From NCBI RefSeq assembly GCF_000284415.1, contig NC_017059.1, positions 965,344-998,199 on the forward strand: DNA of 32,856 nucleotides, given 5' to 3'. The position numbers were made by a program, and so were the translations under genes. Position 1 is the first letter of the stretch; each line of letters starts with the position of its first letter. This document shows, piece after piece, positions 26,901-32,856 of this stretch. Below the pieces are notes generated by a model. That model was not told where the DNA came from. It searched no databases and saw only the letters and a list, made by a program, of their open reading frames with translations. The DNA comes from Pararhodospirillum photometricum DSM 122. GTDB lineage: Bacteria > Pseudomonadota > Alphaproteobacteria > Rhodospirillales > Rhodospirillaceae.

Positions 26901-29900
26901 GTGAAGGTCAAAGTTCCCGCCTCGGGACCGCTGTCGATGACAAGGGGCGTGCCGTTGGCATCGACAAAGCTCACCGCTTCCCAGTTTCTCACCGTCAGGC
27001 CGAGGGCCGAGAAGCTCGCCGCCTCCCCCGCCTCGGAGGTGGCGTCGGCCTGCGCCGCCACGAAATCGCGCAGCCGCTCCAGGTCCTGCATCACGGCCCG
27101 GTTGGCAAGATCGCTCGCCGACAAGACCACGCGCAAGGTATCGGTGCCAAGGCCGCCGTCATAGGTATCGGCACCGCTGGCCGTGGCATCGCGGCTGAAG
27201 ATCCCCAGGTCGTTGCCCGTGCCGCCCATGACGACGTCGGCCCCGATGCCCCCGTCCAGGGTATCCTCGCCGGCCCCGCCGATCAGGGTGTCGGTGCCGC
27301 TGCCGCCTTGCAAGACATCGTTGCCGGCCACGCCGGGATCCACGGTGATGTGGGAGGTCCAGGTTTGGGTCGCCGAGACCGACGTGCCGTCGTCGGGATC
27401 GAGATCCACGACGGTGGCGCTCAGGGTCAGCACGAACGAGGTCGCCCCCGTCGGCATCGTGACCGTGAGCCCGGGCAGATCGGCGGCACTGAGCAGCCAG
27501 GAGCCATCGCTTTGTCTGGTACCGGCCGACAGCAAGGCCGTCTCGGGCAAGCCCTGGAGGCGCACGGTGACGTCTTCCGAGCCGTCGCCATCGACCAGAA
27601 GGGGGGTGAGATCGAGCTTCTCCGAGAACCAGCCGGTTTCCTCATCCCCCAGCAGAAGGTCGTCGCTGCTCCCCCCGGTCAGGGTATCGTTGCCCCCGCC
27701 TCCTTGCATCGTGCTGCTGCCGTCCCCCCCCTCCAGAACATCGTCGGAGGCATGGGGCGTGACCAGGGTGTCCGCCTCGGGAAGGTCGAAGGTCACGCCG
27801 TCCACCACCGGGGTGACCACAAGCGTCAGCGTGCCGGTTGACGTGGCGGTGGACCCATCAAGCGCGGTCGCGGTCGCCTCCACCTGAAGCTGGATGTCGG
27901 CGGCGCTCTGGGCGGGCGGTGTGAGGGTGAGGCCAGCAAGCTGATCGGCGCTCAAGGTAACCGCGTGATCGGTCTGAACCAGTTCGGCGCCAGAGGCATC
28001 GCGCAGCACCGCGCCCTCGGGAATCCCCGAGAGGGTTACCGTCAGGGTTTGCGTCACGCTGCTTGTCGCACTGACGGCAAGACGAAGACCAAGGGCCGTG
28101 TCCTCGGCGCCGCTCGTGGACACAAGGGTCAGGGCCGGGGATGTGACAACCCCGTCCAGGTCTACCTCGGCCCCCGCGCTGTCCACGATGCGCACGCTTT
28201 CCCAGCCCTCCAAGGTCAGGCCCAGCGCGGAAAAGCTTGTGCTTTCACCAGGGTGGGCCTCCACAAAGGCCCGGACCTGCGCCAAGGCGGCCAGACGGTC
28301 GGTGTCCTCAAGGTCGGCGTCCGTCACGGTGATCACCAGCGTGTCGGTACCCGCCCCGCCGGCCACGGTGACCTCGGCCCCGGCGGTCAGGGTGAACCGG
28401 CCGTCGTCGTCGCCAGCCCCGGCGTCGATCAACCCGCCCCCGATCCCCAGGTCGAGGGTGTCGTTGCCGCCCAGCCCGACCAAGCTGTCACTGCCGGCGC
28501 CGCCTTGCAGGGCATTTGCAGCGTTGTCACCGGTCAGGGTATCGTTTCCGGCCCCGCCGATGACGTTTTCGATCCCCGAGAGAACATCGACCCCGACATC
28601 CAGTCCCCCAGCAGTGCCCGCGCTCAGGGACAAAACGACAGGGTTGGTCGCATCGCTGTAATCGGCCCAGTCGGTGCCGTCGCCCCCCACCAGAGTGTCG
28701 TTGCCACGGCCGCCTTGCATGGTGTCGTTGCCGGCGCCCCCTTCCAGGCTGTCGTTGCCGGCCCCGCCGGACAACTGGTCGTTGCCGACGCCGCCTTGCA
28801 AAATATTATCGTCGGCGTTGCCGATCAGGGTATCGTTGCCGCTACCCCCCAGGACGTGCTCCAGGGCATAGAGGCGGTCGGTGCCGATTTCGCTGCCGCT
28901 GGCCACGCCGGAGGCCAGATCGACCCGGATGCCCTGACCGGTGGAGGGAAATAAAATCCAGTCGTCCAGATTATCGTCGTCGTCGTCGCTCAGGCCGTTG
29001 CCACCGCTGTAGGTATCGTCGCCATTGCCCGAGCCGGCGATGAGCGAATCGGCGCCCGAGCCGCCGATCATCACATCGTCGCCGTCGTTGGACTTAAGGA
29101 TGTCGCCGCCGGCCCCGCCCACCAAGGTGTCGTTGCCCGCCCCGGTTTCAATGCTGTCGGAGGCGGTGGAGCCGGTCACATCCCAGTTTTTATACCAGTC
29201 GCTGGAGGAGGCGCTCACCACAAAGGTCGGCATGGGCGTGTCCGGGCTGGCTTGCAGGACTTTTTGAACCGTGGTCCCTCCACTGCCGGTCCCGGTATCG
29301 GTCCCTCCACTGCCGCTCCCTGTACTCCCACTGCCGCTCCCTGTACTCCCGCTGCCGCTCCCTGTACTCCCGGTGCCGGTCCCCCCGGTGCCACTGCCGG
29401 TGTCTGGACTCCCGGGGCCGCTGCTTCCCGCCGGCGCTTCCGATCCTCCGCTGCTTCCCGTCCCGGACGCGGAAGAACCACTGCCAGAGAGGGTTGGCGA
29501 GGGGGACGACGTCAGAGTGGTTGTGGCATCGGTGGTCGTTTGCGTCACAATGGTCCGGGCAATGGTGTCGGCAAAGGACACCACGGCCGAGGGACGAGTC
29601 GCAGACCCGGCCGACGTCGTCGAGCCGGTCGTCGTGCTCCCCCCCGAGATGGCGTCGTCCTGAGCGCTGCCCTGGAGGGTCTCCGCCGCCGTGCCACTCA
29701 GATCCAGGTCCAAGGGGCGATAGACCAGCGGTTGGCCCTGCGTCTGGCTTGCCCCCGTTTCCTGCCCGGTGTTCTGGGCTTGCTGGGTGTCTTGTCCGGT
29801 GTTGGCGTCGCTTTTGTCGGTGCCGGTGTCGCCCTGACCCTGGGGCTTGCCGTCTGGCTGGGCGGGCGCGTTGGTCTTGCCGCCTTGGTCGTCTTGGGAT

Positions 29901-30928
29901 TTGGACGGATCGGCAGGAAGGAAATCAAGGGAGCGACCGGCCGCCCCCTCGCCACGGAAATCGTCCGGCGAGGCCGTGAAACGCGCGACCGAGGTCTCGA
30001 CCCGATCAAGGATCTGGCCCACCGTGACCCGCAAGCCGTCGTAGGCCACGTTCAGGACCTGGGGCTCGCCCCCCATCGGCGTAAAAATGATCTCGCCCGT
30101 TGTCCCATCGGCCTCGGGCAGCAAGACCACGTCCAAACTGACTCCGAGCGCCCCCAGCCGGGCCCGCACCGCGTCCATGTCACCGAGATCGACCCCCTCG
30201 GGCACGATGATCTTGATCACACCCATGGTGCCCCGCACGCCGATGGTGGCCACGGGAGTGACCAAGGTCATGGCGTCGGGACCGGAGCGCGCGATACCGC
30301 CCGATACAAAGGAAAAGACGCCGGCCACCAGATCGACCGAACTGTGGCCCTGGCCCGAGGCCGGGTCGTAAACCAGTTCGTCGAGGACCATGCGGCCGTT
30401 GCCGGTCAGGGAGAAGGCCGAGCCGTCCATGAACTTGATACCAATGGCGCCGTCGCCCTTGGTTTCGACCACGTCATCCTCAAACACCGGATCCCCCGCC
30501 CGGGGCTCGATGCGGGTGCCATCGGCCCGGGTGATGACCACGGCGCCCGTGACTTTTTCAATGGTGCCGATGGGCACGCTGGTGCCCGACGCCGGGCCGG
30601 CCTGCGCCACCTGCCCCGGAGTCGCGCTGCCCGCCAAGCGCGCGACCACATCGCCCTCCAAACGAGCGCCCTCGGCACTGACGAGGGCAGGCGGAGGGTC
30701 CTTCAAGAAATAGTCGGTCACGATGACCCCGTGCCCCTGGCCATCCACAATCAGCAGATCCGCGCCGTCGCGGCTGTAAATGCCGTGCAGCAACAACCCG
30801 CTATCGCCAATCACTGGGGAGGAGCCATCCAGCGACAGAATCGTGAGCCCGGCGCCGCCGTCACTCCAAGGAGAAAGCCCGGTGTCGGTCGCCTGATCCG
30901 GGCGCGCGTTTTGCGTCACGATGGTCAT
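20963..30928 (-). CDS. Giant FecR/RTX/cadherin-like protein, probable type I-secreted adhesin
   Basis: The 3321-residue protein has no signal peptide, as expected for type I secretion. Residues about 115-234 form a FecR-like domain (IGTIEKVTGAVVI, later TPVATIGVRGTMG). A Gly-Ser-Thr linker at about 476-553 follows. The rest alternates nonapeptide calcium-binding RTX blocks (GGxGxDxLxGG) with beta-sandwich repeats. RTX blocks lie near 586-843, 1051-1098, 1199-1246, 2076-2146, 2479-2628 and 2983-3196. Three cadherin-like repeats of about 115 residues, with LTGLTLTPP segments, lie near 1580-1927. The C terminus ends in NNYGGC, an unusual terminal cysteine. The start at 30928 has AAGGGA close upstream. 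No secretion ATPase or membrane-fusion gene is in the window. The likely role is cell-surface adhesion or biofilm, by analogy with LapA-type proteins. Confidence 0.92.
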   Translation of the reverse strand: MTIVTQNARPDQATDTGLSPWSDGGAGLTILSLDGSSPVIGDSGLLLHGIYSRDGADLLIVDGQGHGVIVTDYFLKDPPPALVSAEGARLEGDVVARLAGSATPGQVAQAGPASGTSVPIGTIEKVTGAVVITRADGTRIEPRAGDPVFEDDVVETKGDGAIGIKFMDGSAFSLTGNGRMVLDELVYDPASGQGHSSVDLVAGVFSFVSGGIARSGPDAMTLVTPVATIGVRGTMGVIKIIVPEGVDLGDMDAVRARLGALGVSLDVVLLPEADGTTGEIIFTPMGGEPQVLNVAYDGLRVTVGQILDRVETSVARFTASPDDFRGEGAAGRSLDFLPADPSKSQDDQGGKTNAPAQPDGKPQGQGDTGTDKSDANTGQDTQQAQNTGQETGASQTQGQPLVYRPLDLDLSGTAAETLQGSAQDDAISGGSTTTGSTTSAGSATRPSAVVSFADTIARTIVTQTTTDATTTLTSSPSPTLSGSGSSASGTGSSGGSEAPAGSSGPGSPDTGSGTGGTGTGSTGSGSGSTGSGSGSTGSGSGGTDTGTGSGGTTVQKVLQASPDTPMPTFVVSASSSDWYKNWDVTGSTASDSIETGAGNDTLVGGAGGDILKSNDGDDVMIGGSGADSLIAGSGNGDDTYSGGNGLSDDDDDNLDDWILFPSTGQGIRVDLASGVASGSEIGTDRLYALEHVLGGSGNDTLIGNADDNILQGGVGNDQLSGGAGNDSLEGGAGNDTMQGGRGNDTLVGGDGTDWADYSDATNPVVLSLSAGTAGGLDVGVDVLSGIENVIGGAGNDTLTGDNAANALQGGAGSDSLVGLGGNDTLDLGIGGGLIDAGAGDDDGRFTLTAGAEVTVAGGAGTDTLVITVTDADLEDTDRLAALAQVRAFVEAHPGESTSFSALGLTLEGWESVRIVDSAGAEVDLDGVVTSPALTLVSTSGAEDTALGLRLAVSATSSVTQTLTVTLSGIPEGAVLRDASGAELVQTDHAVTLSADQLAGLTLTPPAQSAADIQLQVEATATALDGSTATSTGTLTLVVTPVVDGVTFDLPEADTLVTPHASDDVLEGGDGSSTMQGGGGNDTLTGGSSDDLLLGDEETGWFSEKLDLTPLLVDGDGSEDVTVRLQGLPETALLSAGTRQSDGSWLLSAADLPGLTVTMPTGATSFVLTLSATVVDLDPDDGTSVSATQTWTSHITVDPGVAGNDVLQGGSGTDTLIGGAGEDTLDGGIGADVVMGGTGNDLGIFSRDATASGADTYDGGLGTDTLRVVLSASDLANRAVMQDLERLRDFVAAQADATSEAGEAASFSALGLTVRNWEAVSFVDANGTPLVIDSGPEAGTLTFTVAEDGVASTGATASALLPHDGGYDAVGARLSLTGLSTSLTSGGESVVVTSDGAGGLIGRVGTATVFTLALETTTGVVTYTQHLPLDHPTGDDLPLVVAYRVTDGDGSTADGTLNVVVHDDTPEAQDDSQSITVGTTPQTVSGSLVENDLLGADGLGRITEIRLNGTVHTAGADGTVTIATAGGAQVWVDFATGAYSVTVTPGAGATDATVELGYSLVDGDGDTTSATLTLTLDQPEAQPPTLTGGPVTGLEDGTLALSLAAALADTDGAETLALTIAGLPAGATLSAGTRNADGTWSLTPAQLTGLTLTPPADSDAGFTLIVTATATETSNGTTQSTQIEVPVTLTAVADTPVVTVSDVSGTEDGAAIPLVVTASTPDTDGSETLSLIFTGVPQGVTLSAGTYDPTTQAWTLTPAQVVGLTLTTPAQYSGSFDITVTARTTESATGTSAEASDTFSVSVAPVADPVSLVITAAQGDEDTAIPLAITATTPDADGSETLSVTITGVPSGASLSAGIYTPANNTWTLTTAQLSGLTLTPPPDYAGSITLTVTARTTEDATGAFAEASKTLGVTVLPVADTATLTDAQVYESEDVVDGRTDDEITASGGTNFYAGFGGNDTLIAGNDSVTIFGDYYGLDIVVILDLSATAGDTDGSETMTYTLAGLPEGVTVTDSEGTALTITSGTVTLSEWQLEGLRLCTPVTQDTFSLTFQATITDQSATGATDTGTTSHTVTIVMGGDDLLVGGTHDETLSGGAGNDTLIGGTSNDVLYGDSGNDQIQVKLFAGYKNVQGGAGDDTLTIDISTVDMNDIEIIQNLISLRSLINGGHVGDDQALEAAGLRVTGIEHVSFVDATGAELSFLALTCQEGETVTMNLLSYLTGQAAGRSLVSVSFTVPEGYTFLVDGTEVTLDGDRGVSLTPTQLAGLSVKTPNDNATDQWIPVTAVWDNSTTTELSYGIIVTPVPETPVWTGSDTFNVIVNDEAQTLTTDEWEASLNGGGGSDTLTGDAADNLLIGDDQRLNVFVTLPLTTGEAAAADAAGTTDDASEGITSIKISGIPEGVWILPSFSLPLTVTDGSVTLTQDPTSHLVPLQLAFSLPLDQASFTLELEITVADTDPNNSSFVVSHTFTTTCEVATLSAPGDDSLIGNGGDDSLVGGEGSDTLVGGTGDDVLQGGAGADSLLGNDGDDTLAPGAGLNNVEGGGGTDWIDFSDQTADVTLSLTGTQIATTSNGGITFVAGIENIQGGAGADSLGGDTGDNHLAGGAGNDTLSGGGGLDTLSGGTGDDRFLLTLADTQGPTAVTSPLTWVASEATTSTWLGNEATDGQNGATDVARYSLKLYAANSDGTQKTDANEGFLKVYGTDSGSDYAGSVVSRDTGDDGDAVWVLADAQGRAFSLVSLTVTYPAGEDQPVLVQGYLNGVLVAQSSLILVAGAATTLAYGDQLNDPAFQNVDEVWILGQGANLQIGINDVVVTSHVGESVIGADAAWQGSSETDLIVLSEAGTYDLSKVVDVHASALIDGVALGSHTTLDLSGGAETLADTTTAWWMTPFGETLWVTASGSTDMTVSGLDDWIQNGWTVSYAGTLTRDDGDLAGTYHSFALTNSSLGSDYAYTVNVEDAISVVNSSGNDFVTYTDAAYAPLTLAGTEDADTLIGSGVGDTLTGDEGNDLLEGGRGADSLVGGTGDDTLLGGAGDDILDAGEGADLLRGGAGNDLLSGGLDSDADSLEGGTGDDTFAGAFSANAVYKGGEGFDWLHFSSPTTGLVLDLSNSSQFENIEGIHGDSGNDDFRASDSSSGVWMIGGGGNDTFFGSWGDDTLDGREGSCSMYGAFGDDVILASFDNGWESLEGGEGRDLLQLEGSKADLTGADLEHLSAFEGLDLSQVSGLTSLSLTSGDLSGLYGGESDPFDVSLILDPAAQVDVILSYEYQSWEFTGTKTQDLDNNGVAESYSVYAATVGSDTYTLSVSGAASVTLNNYGGC
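29310..29372 (-). repeat. Three tandem 21-nt repeats in the RTX gene linker
   Basis: Units at 29310-29330, 29331-29351 and 29352-29372 are identical except for one base. Each encodes seven residues of the Gly-Ser-Thr linker (pattern SGSGSTG). Tandem repeats in frame can change copy number without breaking the gene. Confidence 0.8.
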
Positions 30929-31292
30929 CGGTTCCCTTTCCGGCGGGTCGCGGCCTGCCTGATCCTGAAGGACGAGTCAACCACTCCCTGGGGTGGAGCG
31001 GGCTAAAAAAAATGCAAAATAAGGTATGAAACGCGGCACCGAGGGCACGGCAGCCTTCGGGGAGGCTTCTGCATACCAGAATGCGATGTTTTTACGATGA
31101 TGACAATCACAGGAAAACGGGAGTCCTGCGTCCAGGGCGCATGAAAGGCCCAGGCCCGTTCCCTTGCTCCTTTTGTGGCTTTTGACTGTTTCCTTTCCGA
31201 TCCTTCCTTCCCATGGAACGGAAGGCGTCTCCGCAGACTTCACGGAAGTCTTCCGGCTTTTGTTCCAAGGCCCTTGCCGTACCGACAGTCCC
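30929..31292. other. Intergenic region upstream of the RTX gene
   Basis: There is no credible gene. It holds the structured inverted repeat at 31023-31077 and a possible promoter (minus-strand TTGTCA at 31101-31106, CATTCT at 31078-31083, 17-nt spacer). An A/T-rich patch near 31009-31022 also lies here. The part from about 31110 to 31292 shows nothing I can name. Confidence 0.5.
31023..31077 (-). promoter_or_regulatory. Structured leader or operator upstream of the RTX gene
   Basis: GGTATG and CATACC (31072-31077 and 31023-31028) enclose an inner stem AGCCT/AGGCT (31052-31056 and 31063-31067). This is compatible with a small branched RNA about 95 nt before the start. It does not match the c-di-GMP (GEMM) consensus. 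If the candidate promoter at 31078-31106 is used, the repeat spans the transcript start and may be an operator. Confidence 0.35.
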
Positions 31293-32054
31293 CTAGGCGA
31301 TCGGATCAAAAGCGCAGGTATCCGGCGGCCCCGGGGCAAACCACCCCTGGACAGGCCCGGCCGGATGCTCCGGCGCGGCCAAAGCCACCAAGGTGGTGCA
31401 CAAGGTTCCAAAGCCCGCGTCGGTCATGAAACAAGCGGCGGTGTCCGGCTGCCCCGGGGTGGCCGGGACGCGATCGCCCAAAGCGGCAACCCAGCCCTCC
31501 CAGGCGGCCAGACCGTGGTCGGGATCGGGCCGAGGCGTCGTGCCCAAGCGTGCCAACACCCGGGCCAGCCGGGGCTCGCGAGTGTCGTTCAGGTCACGGG
31601 CCGTCAGCCCGCAGAGGCCGGGCGGCAGGGGAAAGGCCTGGACCGGCGCCCGCCCCGAGGGGTCGGCGTGCCGCAGCCAGAAGGCATCGCGGTTGTCGGC
31701 CACAATCAGCGAAAACGGCCGATACGCTCGCCCGTCCAGGGCTTGCAAGGCTTGAGCGGCCTCGCTGGCATCCGCGTGCCCCAAGGCCTCCAGCACCAAC
31801 TCGCCGCGCGAGCGACGCCCGTCCTCGGGACCCAACGTGCCCTGTCGGTTGACCACACACGCCATCACCCCGTCGTCATTCACCCCAATCCAGGTGCCCA
31901 GGGCCACATCGTCAAGCGGGGCGCGCACCTCGGGCTGCTCGGGCCAGTGTCGCGCCGGACCCCGCCAAGGGCGCTGGCGGCGCTCGTCGCGGTTGCCCGC
32001 CAGGACTAGGGGCCACGGAGCCCCCGGACACCAATCGACCACCACCAGACACAT
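31293..32054 (-). CDS. NRDE-family protein (TANGO2-like)
   Basis: The 253-residue protein begins MCLVVVDW, and the defining NRDE motif is at residues 21-24 (AGNRDERRQRPW). Further family landmarks are GTWIGVNDDGVMACVVNR near 53-70 and a central RPFSLIVADN segment. The family is shared by bacteria and eukaryotes (TANGO2, linked in humans to metabolic crises and proposed to handle heme or lipid), but the biochemical reaction is not agreed. The Cys at position 2 is typical. The gene is divergent from the ATPase zeta-subunit gene with a 177-nt gap, and it ends before the RTX gene leader. Confidence 0.9.
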   Translation of the reverse strand: MCLVVVDWCPGAPWPLVLAGNRDERRQRPWRGPARHWPEQPEVRAPLDDVALGTWIGVNDDGVMACVVNRQGTLGPEDGRRSRGELVLEALGHADASEAAQALQALDGRAYRPFSLIVADNRDAFWLRHADPSGRAPVQAFPLPPGLCGLTARDLNDTREPRLARVLARLGTTPRPDPDHGLAAWEGWVAALGDRVPATPGQPDTAACFMTDAGFGTLCTTLVALAAPEHPAGPVQGWFAPGPPDTCAFDPIA

Positions 32055-32231
32055 GGCCTTATCCTCTTCGTTGTCTGCGCGCGGGCCCCCAGCCGGGGCG
32101 GGAGTTTGGGACTACCCGGGAAAGGGAGCAAGCGCTATAACCGGCCCGGCACGCCGGCGCCAAACCCGCGTGTCCAGGTAATCATCACGCCCCAGTGGCA
32201 ACCAATAGATGAATCCAGGGAACAACACACG

Positions 32232-32555
32232 ATGAGCGATGCTTTCACCCACCGTGAGCGGGCGATGGAAACCGGACACCGGCTGGACGAGGAACTGCGC
32301 TTCAAGGCCACGGCCCGCCGGAACAAAGCGTTTGGACTGTGGGCGGCCGGCGAACTGGGCCTTGAGGCCGCCGCGGCAGACGCCTACGCCTTGGCCCTGG
32401 TCGAGGCCGATCTCGCCCCCAACGGCGAGGACACCCTGATCGCCCGGGTCCTGACCGACCTGACGGCCAAAGGCGTGGACATGACCGAGGGGCGCCTGCG
32501 CATCAAGCTGGAGCGCCTTTTGGCCGAGGCGGAAGCGGCCGTGCGCGGCGCCTGA
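32232..32555 (+). CDS. F1-ATPase inhibitor, zeta subunit (DUF1476)
   Basis: This 107-residue protein is all-helical. The family signature LDEELRFKATARRNKAFGLWAAGELGL is at about 18-44 and is followed by AYALALVEADL and a C-terminal helical bundle. In alphaproteobacteria such as Paracoccus this zeta subunit binds F1-ATPase and blocks ATP hydrolysis, preventing the enzyme from wasting ATP when the proton gradient falls. The N-terminal inhibitory segment (MSDAFTHRERAMETGHR) is present. The start at 32232 is chosen because it gives the usual family N terminus; the Shine-Dalgarno sequence is weak. It stands alone here, away from the atp operon, as usual. Confidence 0.92.
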   Translation: MSDAFTHRERAMETGHRLDEELRFKATARRNKAFGLWAAGELGLEAAAADAYALALVEADLAPNGEDTLIARVLTDLTAKGVDMTEGRLRIKLERLLAEAEAAVRGA

Positions 32556-32613
32556 TCCCGGTGCGGCGCGTCCTGCCCAGGGCGCGCCACCGCCTTCCCC
32601 AGCCCCAACAACG

Positions 32614-32643
32614 AAAAACCCCGCCGGGCGGCACCGGGCGGGG
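32614..32643 (-). terminator. Terminator of the tRNA-Gln pair
   Basis: On the minus strand CCCCGCC and GGCGGGG form the stem (32619-32625 and 32637-32643), followed by TTTTT (32614-32618). It lies just after the last tRNA-Gln and may also stop transcription from the zeta-subunit gene. Confidence 0.8.
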
Positions 32644-32650
32644 CTTCAAG

Positions 32651-32724
32651 TGGCTGGGGGACCTGGATTCGAACCAGGACTGACGGAGTCAGAGTCCGCA
32701 GTTCTACCGTTAAACTATCCCCCA
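32651..32724 (-). tRNA. tRNA-Gln(CTG), second copy
   Basis: The acceptor TGGGGGA/TCCCCCA, anticodon arm GCGGA-CTCTGAC-TCCGT (anticodon CTG, reads CAG) and T-arm GTTCGAATC are present. CCA is encoded at 32651-32653. It is identical to the copy at 32779. Confidence 0.95.
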
Positions 32725-32778
32725 CCAGGGACTTTTTTGTATCCTGCCCGTCAAGGGCCCGAAGACCCTCACGGGAAG

Positions 32779-32852
32779 TGGCTGGGGGACCTGGATTCGA
32801 ACCAGGACTGACGGAGTCAGAGTCCGCAGTTCTACCGTTAAACTATCCCCCA
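32779..32852 (-). tRNA. tRNA-Gln(CTG), first copy
   Basis: The sequence is identical to the other copy, with CCA encoded at 32779-32781. The spacer between the two is 54 nt. The promoter lies beyond the right edge of the window. Confidence 0.95.
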
Positions 32853-32856
32853 CCAG

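Noticed and set aside
24365..27841. Long plus-strand open frame (over 1100 codons) opposite the RTX gene
   Set aside because: It is a codon-bias shadow of the repetitive GC-rich minus-strand gene. Its product is a low-complexity Gly/Arg/Gln/His mix with no domain, and the minus-strand frame has clear RTX and cadherin-like repeats.
21340..29170. Regular repeats resembling a CRISPR array or tandem satellite
   Set aside because: The periodicity comes from RTX nonapeptide codons in one frame; there are no constant repeats with unique spacers of equal length.
29252..31006. Plus-strand open frame of 584 codons opposite the start of the RTX gene
   Set aside because: It has no recognisable domain or ribosome site, and it runs across the FecR-like domain, linker and promoter of the real gene.
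31023..31140. c-di-GMP (GEMM) or other known riboswitch upstream of the RTX gene
   Set aside because: The conserved core sequences of the GEMM, SAM, SAH and fluoride classes are not present; only the pairing pattern is seen.

Overview
The window looks like the chromosome of a GC-rich alphaproteobacterium, most likely of the Rhodospirillum/Pararhodospirillum type. The lineage evidence is a DUF1476-type F1-ATPase zeta inhibitor gene, a cysteine-less Trm112-type protein of the alphaproteobacterial form, a redox-active CGPC thioredoxin-TPR (CnoX/YbbN) protein and GC-rich codon use. This is inferred from the sequence alone and no database search was possible.

Layout. 1-5.2 kb is a plus-strand housekeeping block: a GAF/HD-GYP protein (open at the left edge), a CnoX/YbbN-like chaperedoxin, a Lon-N-domain protein, a Trm112-like protein and a UbiH/UbiF-type flavin hydroxylase. 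A minus-strand periplasmic NTF2-like protein and a plus-strand 2-hydroxyacid dehydrogenase follow (5.2-7.0 kb). From 7.2 to 14.05 kb the sequence is accessory. It holds an ISL3-type transposase broken by two +1 frameshifts, an AT-richer three-gene cassette (SIR2-like protein, 517-aa protein of unknown family, small permease-like membrane protein) with a good sigma70 promoter, a convergent HAD phosphatase, and the remnant of an MFS transporter. Four identical tRNA-Gly(GCC) genes close this region.

From 14.8 kb the core resumes with murJ, a methyl-accepting chemotaxis protein, a DUF945/AsmA-like protein with a damaged 5' end, and cysK. A 3321-codon FecR/RTX/cadherin-like secreted protein then fills 21-31 kb on the minus strand. 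An NRDE (TANGO2-like) protein, the ATPase zeta subunit and two tRNA-Gln(CTG) genes complete the window.

The best candidate for an undescribed system is the SIR2-like cassette at 8.96-12.5 kb. An intact SIR2-like NAD-binding/hydrolysing core is followed by a large protein with a GGPxxN motif and a later G-rich motif, in the layout of a possible sensor, and then by a membrane protein. The cassette has its own promoter and sits between a dead transposase and a dead transporter. This arrangement suggests an anti-phage or abortive-infection operon, but that is inference. A second result is a family of six near-identical hairpins (GGGGTCTGGGGAGGC...GCCTCCCCAGCC). Each lies directly after a stop codon and is oriented with the gene it follows, so it appears to be a dispersed, repeated terminator module.
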